Source of the DNA: Oligoflexus sp.
GTDB taxonomy: Bacteria > Bdellovibrionota_B > Oligoflexia > Oligoflexales > Oligoflexaceae
Direction of reading: 5' to 3'
Length of the DNA stretch: 16,223 nt
Assembly: GCA_030151925.1 (NCBI GenBank)
Contig: JASLCY010000375.1
Location: 1-16,223, forward strand
Positions 1 to 7,586 of the stretch are shown here, piece by piece (the stretch's first letter is position 1; the number at the start of each line of letters is the position of its first letter). The notes below the pieces were generated by a model. It was not told where the DNA came from. It did no database searches and saw only the letters and a list, made by a program, of their open reading frames with translations. The position numbers were made by a program, and so were the translations under genes.

Positions 1-822
1 CAACGCCTTATGGAGATAGATCCAGGCGGATGGCAGATCCAAGAGGGACTTGAGATAGACCGAATAATAACCTATGGCATCGGTATCCAGGAGTTTCTGC
101 AGGTCCGCCGTGGGCATGTAGATCGCGTGTTCATCGAGTATGGCGAGGCCCGTGCTTTGGACTCCGAGCATTTCCGCGTCGACCGCGTTCACCCCGCCTT
201 GCCTTGATCGGACCAGCAGCTGGAGCTCTTCGGGCCGCCCCGCTGCGCAACCGGGGATATCGAGGGCTTTTTGCCCGCGAAGAAATCGATCCATGATGGG
301 CGAAGGGAAGACCGCCGCCTCGTTCTGGGTGCGGGCCCTGAATCTCTCGAGCGCCGGGACCAGATCCCGCTGAATCAGCTCCGAGCTCCATCGCTGGACA
401 TCGGGTTGAGTGAGGTTCATCGCGTCTATCGCCGGATCGCGGCCGATGGCCAGCACGCCTTTGTTCTGGCAATCCTTGACGGTGACGATCAGGCTTTGCA
501 GCCCTTCCCCCACTCGGAGAAGGCCGGGCGTTCGATCGATGATCCCGCGGAGAGCCTGCTGCTCCTCTTTTTTGAGCAGGGCTTCCTTAGGCCGAGCCAT
601 CTGCTTTTGATAACCGTCTTCCCGCGCGATCAGCAAGTGTCCGGTCTGGTTGAGGAAAACGGTGTTCGCACGCAGGTACTTCTCCACCCACACCACATAG
701 CCGGTAAAAAGCAGGATGCCCGCGAACGAACTGGTGAGGGCGATGCCGGTGATGAGGTTGCGGCGACCGTTGCGCAAAAGGTTGAGAGCGGAAAGGCGAA
801 GGAGCCACCCCAGCTTCCTCAT
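1..822 (-). CDS. FtsX/MacB-type ABC transporter permease, C-terminus outside window
   Basis: The frame is open from an ATG at 822 to the window edge and gives the first 274 residues. Seen: a short basic cytoplasmic start, one hydrophobic segment at about residues 22-46, then a long soluble stretch with the character of a MacB/LolC periplasmic core domain (for example GVNAVDAEMLG). The FtsX membrane domain expected after it lies beyond the edge. The start overlaps the stop of the upstream ABC ATPase gene (819-822), so the two are translationally coupled and very probably form one transporter. In this family the permease couples ATP hydrolysis to extrusion of a substrate from the periplasm or outer leaflet of the inner membrane (lipoproteins, peptides, lipidic metabolites). 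The substrate cannot be read from sequence. Linkage to an adenylation gene makes export of a metabolite plausible, but LolCE-like lipoprotein release is an alternative. Confidence 0.85.
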   Translation of the reverse strand, partial: MRKLGWLLRLSALNLLRNGRRNLITGIALTSSFAGILLFTGYVVWVEKYLRANTVFLNQTGHLLIAREDGYQKQMARPKEALLKKEEQQALRGIIDRTPGLLRVGEGLQSLIVTVKDCQNKGVLAIGRDPAIDAMNLTQPDVQRWSSELIQRDLVPALERFRARTQNEAAVFPSPIMDRFLRGQKALDIPGCAAGRPEELQLLVRSRQGGVNAVDAEMLGVQSTGLAILDEHAIYMPTADLQKLLDTDAIGYYSVYLKSLLDLPSAWIYLHKAL

Positions 823-1493
823 ACGATCTGCCCGTCTTGGATGTGAAAGACCTGCGAGACGCGGCCGATCAGTTTCTCGTCGTGGCTGGAGATGAGGAAG
901 CTCGCCTTCTGCTGCGTGTTGAGTTCCTGCAGGAGATCGATGATGGCGTGAGCCGTCTTGGAATCGAGGTTCGCGGTCGGTTCGTCGGCGAGAATCAGAT
1001 CCGGCTCCGTAACCAGCGCCCGAGCGATGGCCACGCGCTGCCTCTGGCCTCCGGAAAGCCGCGTCGGCATCGAATCAGCGAAGTCGGCGAGCCCGACTCT
1101 GGCGAGGGCCGCCTCGGCCTTGAGCCTTCTCTCCTGCTTGGAGAGCTCATCGAAGAGCTGGAGAGGGAGTTCGACGTTGTCCCGCACTTTCAACACCGGG
1201 ATCAGATGAAAGGCCTGGAAGACGAATCCGATGTGCCTGTTCCGCAGTTTGCCGAGTTCGTCGCCCGACATGCCGTGGATAGCCTTGCCTTTGATCTCGA
1301 TCGTGCCGCGGTCAGGCGCATCGAGCGCCCCGAGCAGGTTGAGCAAGGTGCTTTTCCCCGAGCCGGAGGCTCCGACCAAAGCCGCGAGCTCGCCTTCCTT
1401 CAGGGTGAGATTCAGCCCGCGCAAGGCATCGACGCGAGTGTCCCCCAGTTGAAAGCTTTTCCAGAGATCCTTCGCTTCTATCGCAGCGGTCAT
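819..1493 (-). CDS. ABC transporter ATP-binding protein, LolD/MacB type
   Basis: This 224-residue ATPase has the full motif set: Walker [10 protein letters not shown] at 41-49, Q-loop Q93, signature LSGGQ at 146-150, Walker B LILADE at 166-171, D-loop NLD at 175-177 and H-loop H204 (SSHD). Length and sequence fit the LolD/MacB/FtsE class, which pairs with FtsX-like permeases. It powers the permease encoded immediately downstream, with which it shares an ATGA overlap. Its own ATG overlaps the TGA of the upstream adenylation gene in the same way (1490-1493), so the three genes are one translationally coupled unit. That coupling suggests that it exports the product of the locus. General lipoprotein trafficking is less likely but not excluded. 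Confidence 0.95.
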   Translation of the reverse strand: MTAAIEAKDLWKSFQLGDTRVDALRGLNLTLKEGELAALVGASGSGKSTLLNLLGALDAPDRGTIEIKGKAIHGMSGDELGKLRNRHIGFVFQAFHLIPVLKVRDNVELPLQLFDELSKQERRLKAEAALARVGLADFADSMPTRLSGGQRQRVAIARALVTEPDLILADEPTANLDSKTAHAIIDLLQELNTQQKASFLISSHDEKLIGRVSQVFHIQDGQIV

Positions 1494-3112
1494 GCCTTGG
1501 GTTCCTTGCTGGTGGTCAGGAGTTGCGCTAGGGCTTTTCTATCGATTTTCCCGTTACTGTTCAAAGGGATCTTGGCCATCGCCCGAATTTCGGTCGGAAC
1601 CATGTAGGACGGCAGCGCCGTGCGGCAGGCTTCGAGCAGAGGCATGAAAGCGGGTGCCTGCGTCGTCTCCGCGACCGCCACCAGATTCTCGTCCGGCCCC
1701 TCTTTGATAAGCAGGACGACCCAAACCTCGACCGCGGAATGCCGCCGAAGCGTCGCTTCGATTTCGCCCAATTCTATGCGATAGCCGTATCGCTTCACCT
1801 GATGATCGATGCGGCCTATGAAGTGCAGGTCGCCTCTCGCGTCTTTCGCGGCGAGATCGCCCGTGCGGTACCATCTTTCTCCCGCATGCGTGACGAAGGC
1901 CTTCCGCGTGAGCTCGGGAGCGTTGAGATAACCCTCCGCGAGCTGCGGCCCCGCGAGCCAGAGCTCGCCTTCCCCGCTCTGCAGCGGCGTTTCCGATCGT
2001 GGATCGAACACCTCGGCTTTCATAGCTGGAAACGCTTTTCCGATCGGCACGACGCTGGCCGCGCCCTGCTGCGCTCCGGTCCATTCATGAAAGGTTGCCG
2101 CGATGGTCGCTTCCGTAGGGCCGTAGAGGTTGAAGCACCGTGAATGCGGAGCCGCGAGTTCCCATGCGTCCGCAGTCGTCCGCGGCAGGGCTTCCCCACA
2201 AAACAGCGAGTATTTCAGCGTCGGGAAGGCACCGGATTTGAGTTGCCCCATCTGCTTCATCTGCATCGCCATAGCCGGGACGCTGAACCACGATGTAATG
2301 CCGCGTTTCTTCAGATAGTGAGCCGGGAAAAGCAGATCTCCCGCAGCAGGAACAATCAGCGTCGCGCCTTGGCAAAAAGTTACCAAGAGGTCGTGAATGC
2401 TCAGATCGAAGCTCATTTCAAAGGTCTGCGAACAACGGTCTTCTGGCGCCAGGGGAAAAGTCGCGAGCGCCCACTCCAGGTAGGCATTCAAATTGCAGTG
2501 TTTGATGGCGATGCCTTTCGGTTCACCGGTGCTACCTGAAGTGAAGAGGATGTAGGCATTGCTGTCGGGGTCAGACCTTATCGCGCTGCTGCTAAGCGGC
2601 GTAAAGAAACGGCTATGGAAGATGGGAAAAGCCGTTGCTGAGACAAAGTCAGATGATTCGTGCTCATCGAGGAATAAAAAACGTTTGAGGGGCGAACAAG
2701 AATTCATCTTCGAAAGTTGCAGGATCGTTTCGCCGCCCATCAAAACAGTCGCGATGCCAGAGCGTGCCACAATCCTGTGCAGCCGTTCCTCGGGAAAATC
2801 CGTATTCAGCGGCACGTAAGCTTTCCCCGCTAGCATGATTCCCAAAGCACCGGCATATGACATGAGGCTCCGCGTGGCGAATACACCGACCGCGGGCTCT
2901 TCATTTGCTTCGGAGCGTAAGAATGCGGCGATGCGTAAGGAGGTCTCCAGGAGCTCGCCGTACGTCACCGATCGGTCGGCCCATTCGATAGCGGGACGCT
3001 GACCGTTAGCCTGCGCCGCTGCGAGGTAAAGATTGACGAAAGGATGAGTATGGCCCGGGATGCGCAATGTCTGTCTCCATGTGCCCTCTATCTTATAGAA
3101 AACGCAGCGCAT
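1490..3112 (-). CDS. Stand-alone amino-acid adenylation enzyme (NRPS A-domain/DltA-like)
   Basis: It activates an amino acid as the aminoacyl-AMP and is expected to load it on the phosphopantetheine arm of a separate carrier protein. Seen (540 aa): A3 loop TSGSTGEPKG 191-200, A4 FDLS with the alpha-amino-binding Asp at D236, A5 NLYGPTEAT 328-336, A7 YRTGDL 415-420, A8 GRIDHQVKRYGYRIELGE 433-450, and A10 NGKIDR with catalytic Lys522. There is no carrier, condensation or thioesterase domain, so partners must act in trans; two discrete carrier proteins lie in the divergent operon. The FDLS segment resembles D-alanine ligase DltA, but no other dlt gene is present. The ATG at 3112 has an AGGA only 1-2 nt away. 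A TTG at 3067-3065 (L16) has GGAG seven bases upstream and may be the true start. Part of the gene is less GC-rich than its neighbours. Confidence 0.93.
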   Translation of the reverse strand: MRCVFYKIEGTWRQTLRIPGHTHPFVNLYLAAAQANGQRPAIEWADRSVTYGELLETSLRIAAFLRSEANEEPAVGVFATRSLMSYAGALGIMLAGKAYVPLNTDFPEERLHRIVARSGIATVLMGGETILQLSKMNSCSPLKRFLFLDEHESSDFVSATAFPIFHSRFFTPLSSSAIRSDPDSNAYILFTSGSTGEPKGIAIKHCNLNAYLEWALATFPLAPEDRCSQTFEMSFDLSIHDLLVTFCQGATLIVPAAGDLLFPAHYLKKRGITSWFSVPAMAMQMKQMGQLKSGAFPTLKYSLFCGEALPRTTADAWELAAPHSRCFNLYGPTEATIAATFHEWTGAQQGAASVVPIGKAFPAMKAEVFDPRSETPLQSGEGELWLAGPQLAEGYLNAPELTRKAFVTHAGERWYRTGDLAAKDARGDLHFIGRIDHQVKRYGYRIELGEIEATLRRHSAVEVWVVLLIKEGPDENLVAVAETTQAPAFMPLLEACRTALPSYMVPTEIRAMAKIPLNSNGKIDRKALAQLLTTSKEPKA

Positions 3113-3233
3113 TTCCTATCGCGGCTCGTCGGCGATGGTTTGGGCATAAGTAAAAATTCATACATTTTTCTCTTAAATTAATAGAAGATCCGCTTTCTTC
3201 CGACAAGCGGGCAACGACCAGAGGACTCTTTCT
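3113..3233. promoter_or_regulatory. Divergent promoter region between adenylation gene and nine-gene operon
   Basis: These 121 bases separate the divergent starts of the two operons and hold an AT-rich island at about 3148-3185 in otherwise GC-rich DNA. It is the only place where promoters for both operons can easily lie. I see no convincing -35/-10 pair on either strand and no strong dyad. A GAGG at 3220-3223 lies about ten bases before the ATG at 3234 and is the ribosome binding site of the rightward operon. Co-regulation of both operons from here is inferred from position only. Confidence 0.5.
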
Positions 3234-4919
3234 ATGAAAACGGCGCGCAATCCCCTCAAGATCTTACTCCCGGAAAGACCGTCGGGGCCTTGCGACGATC
3301 ACATCAGGCCGCTTTTCAAACGTTGGCTGGCGCATCAGGACAAGGTCGCCCTCTCGATACGCGAGAAGGGGGAGCTGCAGACCTTCACCTACGGGCGCAT
3401 CATCGATGTCGCGCAAGGCATCGCCCAGGACCTTCGCTCACGCGGCCTTCGCCGGCCTCGCGTCGCGCTCCTTGCCGAATCGCGTCCCGAGTGGCCCATC
3501 CTCCTGCTGGGCGCTTTTTTAGGCGGCGCGGAAGTCGTAGCGCTGGATCCGCAGCTGAAAGACCTCGAGCTCAACCTCATGATCCGCCGCAGCGCGATCG
3601 ATATGCTCGTGACGAGCCGCAGGCATGAGCAGAGGTCCGAGGCGATTCTCCCGCACGGCACCCATCTTTGCCTCGAGGATTTCGTCCAGGCCGTCGCCCG
3701 GGGCGATCTTCAGCCGCAGAATCAGGATCCTTTGGAATTCGATCTCGATCGTCCCTTCCTCAACGTGTTCGGCTCCGGTACGACGGGCGTCAGCCGCATC
3801 ATCATGATCTCGGGCCGCAACCTGCTTTATCAAGCGCACGAGAACGCGGCGCGCGTGAGCCTGCGCGGCGACGACCGGGTGCTTTCCATCCTGCCGATCA
3901 ACCACCTCTTCGAATTGTCGGCGGGAACGCTCGCTCCGCTCTATCTTTGCTGCACGGTGCATTATGCGAATACTTTGATGCCGCATGAGATCGTCGCCGC
4001 GCTCGGCGAGCAGCGCATCACTCGCATGATCGGCGTCCCTATCTTCTTCAAGGCCTTAAAACGCAGCATCGAACTGCAGATCGAGCAGCTGGGCATGATG
4101 GAGAGGCTCTCGCTGAAATCCCTCATGTCCGTCGCGAAACGCATGCCTCTCCTCTGGCGCGCTCGCGTCCTGCCTTTTCGGGCCAAGCTCGGAGGCCATC
4201 TAAGGGATTTCACGTCGGGCGGCGCCGCGCTGCCGTCTAGCGTCAGCGAGTTCTTCGAACTCATCGGCATCCCGGTCTATCAGGGTTACGGGCTTTCGGA
4301 AGCCGCGCCGGTCGTGAGTGCGAACTCGATCGACGATAATAAACCCGCGTCCTGCGGCAAACCGCTGAGCGGAACCGAGCTGAGAGTCCTTGAGCCCGAC
4401 GAGGACGGCATCGGCGAGATACTCGTGCGCGGCCCTCAGGTCATGCTCGGTTACTGGAACGATAGCGAGACTTCGCATTCCATGATCGACCAGGAGGGCT
4501 GGCTGCATACGGGCGACAAGGGCTACTTGGACCGCGACGGCTTTCTCTTCATCACGGGCCGTTCGCGGAACCTGATCGTCCTCGGCGGCGGGAAGAAGAT
4601 CTTCCCGGAAGAAGTCGAGCTCGAGCTGAGCGGCCTCAGCAGCGCGGTTGAGTTCTGCGTGACTTCGATCAAGTCGCAGGAGTGGGAAGAACCGGTCCTG
4701 GTCGCCGTTCCCACGCCCTACCTGATCGAAAAGCTCGATGGCGATAACGAGGCGATACGAGCCGAGATCATGGATGAGATGCGTCGCCACCTCGCGCAGA
4801 CGGCGGATTACAAGCATCCGAAGAAAGTGCTCCTCGTCACCGCGCTGCCCCGGACCTCGACGGGCAAAGTGAAGATAGGCGAACTGCAGAAGCGGCTGCA
4901 GGTCCGGGACTACTACTGA
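3234..4919 (+). CDS. AMP-dependent fatty-acyl ligase (acyl-CoA/acyl-ACP synthetase family)
   Basis: First gene of the rightward operon, 561 residues. It activates a carboxylic acid, most likely a fatty acid, as acyl-AMP and passes it to CoA or an acyl carrier protein. Seen: P-loop GSGTTGVSR at 180-188, GYGLSE at 351-356, HTGD at 425-428, FITGRSRNLIVLGGGKKIFP at 439-458, and a C-terminal TSTGKVKI with the catalytic Lys at 545. The P-loop is degenerate: the usual PKG after the Gly/Thr-rich run is SRI, so the P-loop Lys is absent, while the A10 Lys is kept. Two carrier proteins and a phosphopantetheinyl transferase in the same operon favour acyl-ACP over acyl-CoA as its product, but this is inference. 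A GAGG ribosome site precedes the ATG by about ten bases. Confidence 0.92.
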   Translation: MKTARNPLKILLPERPSGPCDDHIRPLFKRWLAHQDKVALSIREKGELQTFTYGRIIDVAQGIAQDLRSRGLRRPRVALLAESRPEWPILLLGAFLGGAEVVALDPQLKDLELNLMIRRSAIDMLVTSRRHEQRSEAILPHGTHLCLEDFVQAVARGDLQPQNQDPLEFDLDRPFLNVFGSGTTGVSRIIMISGRNLLYQAHENAARVSLRGDDRVLSILPINHLFELSAGTLAPLYLCCTVHYANTLMPHEIVAALGEQRITRMIGVPIFFKALKRSIELQIEQLGMMERLSLKSLMSVAKRMPLLWRARVLPFRAKLGGHLRDFTSGGAALPSSVSEFFELIGIPVYQGYGLSEAAPVVSANSIDDNKPASCGKPLSGTELRVLEPDEDGIGEILVRGPQVMLGYWNDSETSHSMIDQEGWLHTGDKGYLDRDGFLFITGRSRNLIVLGGGKKIFPEEVELELSGLSSAVEFCVTSIKSQEWEEPVLVAVPTPYLIEKLDGDNEAIRAEIMDEMRRHLAQTADYKHPKKVLLVTALPRTSTGKVKIGELQKRLQVRDYY

Positions 4920-4934
4920 GCATCAGCCTGAAAA

Positions 4935-4944
4935 AAGGAGTCGG
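4935..4944 (+). promoter_or_regulatory. Strong ribosome binding site that supports a TTG start
   Basis: AAGGAGTCGG follows a run of A and sets GGAG six bases before the TTG at 4947. This makes the TTG a credible start for the methyltransferase. The same ten bases recur before the last gene of the operon (9867-9876). Confidence 0.6.
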
Positions 4945-4946
4945 CT

Positions 4947-5510
4947 TTGCAATCTACATCGTTGGTCATCGCCCTGTTCTGCTTCCTCTTGATCGGTTCG
5001 CTGCCGAAGATCTTCTTCCGGCAGGACGGGACTTTCAACCTCAAGTGGTTCCTCACGGGCGGTCCCTATTTTTTGAGCGCGCTGGCCTGCCTCCTGGCTT
5101 ACCTGGGTTATAACCCGGTGCTCGTGCCCTATGATTCGACCCTTTCCCTCGTCCTGCAGGGGATCGGCGCTATCCTCTTCGCCTGCTCGGTGGGCCTGCA
5201 GACCATGACTCTCGGCACGCACCGCATTCCCTTGGCGCTTTGGCATCAGGAGAACGACGCGCCCCGTTCGATCGTGACCTACGGCGCTTACAAGTACATT
5301 CGTCACCCGTTCTATACGAGTTTCCTGATCTCGCTCGTCGCGGCGGTCTGCATCGCGCCTTCGATCGCCACGATCGCCATGCTGGTCTATGGCTTCATCG
5401 CGAAGCAGGTGACCGCGAAGCGGGAGGAGGCTCGTCTGTCGGCTTCGGAATTCGGCGCGGAATACCAGGAATACATGAAGAAGACCGGCCGCTTCTTCCC
5501 TAAGTTTTGA
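4947..5510 (+). CDS. ICMT/PEMT-type integral membrane methyltransferase
   Basis: A 187-residue membrane protein with hydrophobic segments at about 4-18, 38-54, 68-86 and 126-152. Seen: the hallmark GAYKYIRHP at 113-121 followed by FYTSFL, acidic E160/E161, and the C-terminal Tyr-rich tail YQEYMKKTGRFFPKF. This pattern defines the isoprenylcysteine carboxyl methyltransferase / phospholipid N-methyltransferase-like family, which uses S-adenosylmethionine to methylate a carboxylate, amine or thiol of a lipid-like substrate at the membrane. In this operon it most plausibly tailors a lipophilic intermediate; the acceptor is unknown. The start is TTG with a well-placed AAGGAG. It lies 27 bases after the ligase stop and 12 bases before the next gene. 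Confidence 0.85.
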   Translation: MQSTSLVIALFCFLLIGSLPKIFFRQDGTFNLKWFLTGGPYFLSALACLLAYLGYNPVLVPYDSTLSLVLQGIGAILFACSVGLQTMTLGTHRIPLALWHQENDAPRSIVTYGAYKYIRHPFYTSFLISLVAAVCIAPSIATIAMLVYGFIAKQVTAKREEARLSASEFGAEYQEYMKKTGRFFPKF

Positions 5511-5522
5511 GAGTTGAATGCC

Positions 5523-6473
5523 ATGAGCGCGGTCTATCTCGACTTTCCGAGTTATGCTTTGGGTGATCTTCGGGTCTCCGTCGCCGAGAGCGTGCGGGCG
5601 GGGCGCACGCTTACCGACGAACAAGCCTTCTACGACGCCGGTTTCCAGCAGCACTGGATGGCCTCGCCGGAGACGAGCGCTTACGACCTCGCGGTGCGCG
5701 CGGTCGAACCGATCAGGGCTCGCCTGATCGAGGTCGACACGATTCTCTACTCCACCTGCCTCACTCTGAACGGCAATCTCGGTCGCTGGGAGGATTTCCA
5801 GGCCACGCGCGACGTCAAGCATCTCCTGGATTATCCCGTTTCGCACCTGCAGGCGCATTTCGAGCTCCAGCAGGCTTCGGTCATCGGCCTGAACCAGCAG
5901 GCCTGCACGAGCGTCCTCGGCTCGATCCGGGTCGGACGCGGCCTCTTCCTCGCGGAGCCTCAGCTCCGCGATATCCTCTGCGTGAGCGCGGATCGTTTTC
6001 CCGAAGGCGCGGTCTACGAACAAGCCTTCAACCTCATCGCGGACGGGGCCTCGGCCTTCATCCTCTCGCGTAAGCCCCGCGGTTATAAAGTCCTGGCGAC
6101 CGCGGCCCTGACCAACGGCGCCTTAGCCAGGGCCAACGACGAAGAGACCGTCGGCACTTATTTCAACTACACGTGGAAGGTCATCCAGATGGCCTTGAGC
6201 CAAGCCGGGATCCCGGCTTCCGCCCTCTCGTGGGTGGTGCCGCAGAACACGAACATGAAGGCCTGGCAGATCCTCTCGCGCATCCTCGGGCTGCCTTTTG
6301 AGAAGGTCTACGCGCCGAGCCTGTCGACGGTCGGGCACATCATCTCCTCGGACAATATCGTGAATCTCGTGGCCCTCGAACAGGATGAGAGGCTTCGCCC
6401 GGGAGACAAGCTGCTCCTTTGCATGGCGGGTTACGGCCTCAACTGGCAAGCCGTGATTTTGGAAAGGGTATAG
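5523..6473 (+). CDS. KAS III (FabH)-like thiolase-fold enzyme with altered active-site triad
   Basis: A 316-residue protein of thiolase fold. Seen: nucleophile Cys128 in NQQACTSV, and the KAS III C-terminal signature GYGLNWQAVIL at 303-313. FabH enzymes use Cys-His-Asn. Here the His-bearing VPHQAN element reads VPQNTN (239-244), placing Gln at the His position, and the GN of the Asn element reads GH (GHIISSDN, 271-278), giving His272 and Asp277. A plain Claisen decarboxylating enzyme is therefore doubtful. A Cys-His-Asp arrangement is reported for CerJ-type KAS III homologues that transfer acyl groups to other acceptors, so acyl transfer is a real alternative. It should take its acyl group from one of the operon's carrier proteins. 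I chose ATG 5523 because GAGAG lies nine bases upstream; a TTG at 5514 touches that GAGAG and would add three residues. Confidence 0.85.
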   Translation: MSAVYLDFPSYALGDLRVSVAESVRAGRTLTDEQAFYDAGFQQHWMASPETSAYDLAVRAVEPIRARLIEVDTILYSTCLTLNGNLGRWEDFQATRDVKHLLDYPVSHLQAHFELQQASVIGLNQQACTSVLGSIRVGRGLFLAEPQLRDILCVSADRFPEGAVYEQAFNLIADGASAFILSRKPRGYKVLATAALTNGALARANDEETVGTYFNYTWKVIQMALSQAGIPASALSWVVPQNTNMKAWQILSRILGLPFEKVYAPSLSTVGHIISSDNIVNLVALEQDERLRPGDKLLLCMAGYGLNWQAVILERV

Positions 6474-6476
6474 GCC

Positions 6477-7337
6477 ATGGCGTTGAAGAATATCGCAACG
6501 AAGCTCAGTCAGGTCTCGGCCAAAGTCCATAAGGCTCCGGTGGACACCATCGACTGGCCGCGTGAGCTGAAGCCCGAGGAAGCCTGGTTCACCTCGCCGC
6601 GTTTCCTCACCCTCAGGGGAACCGCGATCTTCCCCACTCTCGACGAAACGATGCTGAAGAAGCTCAGCTTCTACGAAGCGGTGAACTTCTACAGCCTCAA
6701 CATCAACGGCGAGAAGCCGCTGGTCGAAGGCTTGAATAAGCGCCTCTACGCCAAGGGCCAGAACCATCTCCTGCCCTACATTCATCATTTCCTCGATGAA
6801 GAGAACAAACACATGCAGTTCTTCGGGCGTTTTTGCCTCGACTACGCGGGCAAGGTGTATAAGGACAAAAAGATCGTCTTTCCGAGGTCTTACGCCCAAG
6901 GCGAGGAGGATTTCCTCTTTTTCGCCAAGGTCGTGATCTTCGAGGAGGTCGCGGACTACTTCAATATCGAGCAGGCCGCGGACGAATCGCTCCATCCCGT
7001 AGCGCGCAAGATCAACCTCCTCCATCACCAGGATGAAGCGCGGCATCTCACGTTCGGCCGCGAGCTCGTCCTCGACCTCTTCAGAGCCGGTCAGGCCCAG
7101 TGGCCGGAGGACGTCCTGCAGGGCATCAGCTCCTATCTCCGCACCTATCTGATGGCGACCTGGAAGGAATACTACAATCCCGAAGCCTATAAGGACGCGG
7201 GCTTCGGCGATTCATTCGAGCTGATGAACGAAGCCTGGAATTCCGCTGAGCAAAAGGCTTTGAGGCAGGCCGCATCCGCCAAGTGCATCAAGTTTTTCAT
7301 GGACGCCGGAATCATGAAGGAAGAGCCAGAATTATGA
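6477..7337 (+). CDS. AurF-type non-haem diiron oxygenase (predicted N-oxygenase)
   Basis: A 286-residue helical protein whose metal ligands match the seven-ligand pattern of AurF (p-aminobenzoate N-oxygenase). Seen: E67 in FYEA, E109 and H112 in EENKHM, E156/E157 in IFEEVAD, then H183, E187 and H190 in HHQDEARH. The last group has the H-x3-E-x2-H spacing of AurF. AurF and CmlI oxidise amines to hydroxylamine or nitro groups with O2. Other relatives work on carrier-bound amino acids, so an amino-acyl amine loaded on the adjoining carrier protein is the natural candidate here. The gene begins three bases after the KAS III-like stop, and its TGA overlaps the ATG of the carrier protein gene. The substrate is inferred; the diiron site is directly readable. 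Confidence 0.88.
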   Translation: MALKNIATKLSQVSAKVHKAPVDTIDWPRELKPEEAWFTSPRFLTLRGTAIFPTLDETMLKKLSFYEAVNFYSLNINGEKPLVEGLNKRLYAKGQNHLLPYIHHFLDEENKHMQFFGRFCLDYAGKVYKDKKIVFPRSYAQGEEDFLFFAKVVIFEEVADYFNIEQAADESLHPVARKINLLHHQDEARHLTFGRELVLDLFRAGQAQWPEDVLQGISSYLRTYLMATWKEYYNPEAYKDAGFGDSFELMNEAWNSAEQKALRQAASAKCIKFFMDAGIMKEEPEL

Positions 7338-7576
7338 GCGACACGACGGTCAAGGATAAACTCAGGGCTTGGATCATCAGCAAGAATCCGGGCATCGATA
7401 CAGGCGCCCTCACGAACCAGACGGCCCTGATCACGCAGAAGTACGTGTCTTCGGTGCAGATGCTCGACCTCATTCTCTATATCGAAAGCCTGGGGGCCGT
7501 CGATCTCGATCCCGAGAAGCTCAATCCCCAGTCCTTCGCGTCGATCGACGTTATTTATCAGACCTTCTTCACGTGA
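7334..7576 (+). CDS. Discrete acyl/peptidyl carrier protein (first copy)
   Basis: An 80-residue acidic helical protein of carrier-protein length. Its helix II region reads YVSSVQMLDLILYIESLGAV (37-56), matching the carrier pattern in which a Ser precedes a hydrophobic residue and is followed by a Leu/Ile-rich helix and an acidic turn. Ser40 is the likely phosphopantetheine site. The usual DSL is SSV, so the conserved Asp before the Ser is lost. The ATG at 7334 overlaps the TGA of the AurF-type gene, which couples the two translationally and suggests that the oxygenase acts on a substrate tethered here. Partners are expected to be the adenylation enzyme, the acyl ligase and the operon's phosphopantetheinyl transferase. 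The sequence differs strongly from the second carrier at 9879. Confidence 0.78.
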   Translation: MSDTTVKDKLRAWIISKNPGIDTGALTNQTALITQKYVSSVQMLDLILYIESLGAVDLDPEKLNPQSFASIDVIYQTFFT

Positions 7577-7586
7577 GGACAAGGCG

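Noticed and set aside
837..1607. A 256-codon open frame on the plus strand
   Set aside because: It mirrors the ABC ATPase gene, in which all ATPase motifs are present on the minus strand.
1490..3112. D-alanine ligase DltA of a teichoic acid alanylation system
   Set aside because: The FDLS region resembles DltA, but there is no dltB, dltC or dltD, and the genome appears Gram-negative. The context is a metabolite cluster.
4923..6023. A 366-codon open frame on the minus strand
   Set aside because: It is antisense to the methyltransferase and KAS III-like genes. The translation is rich in Arg, Glu and Asp without any domain, as expected of a shadow frame.
6123..7046. A 307-codon open frame on the minus strand
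   Set aside because: It overlaps the KAS III-like and AurF-type genes on the opposite strand and shows no motif.
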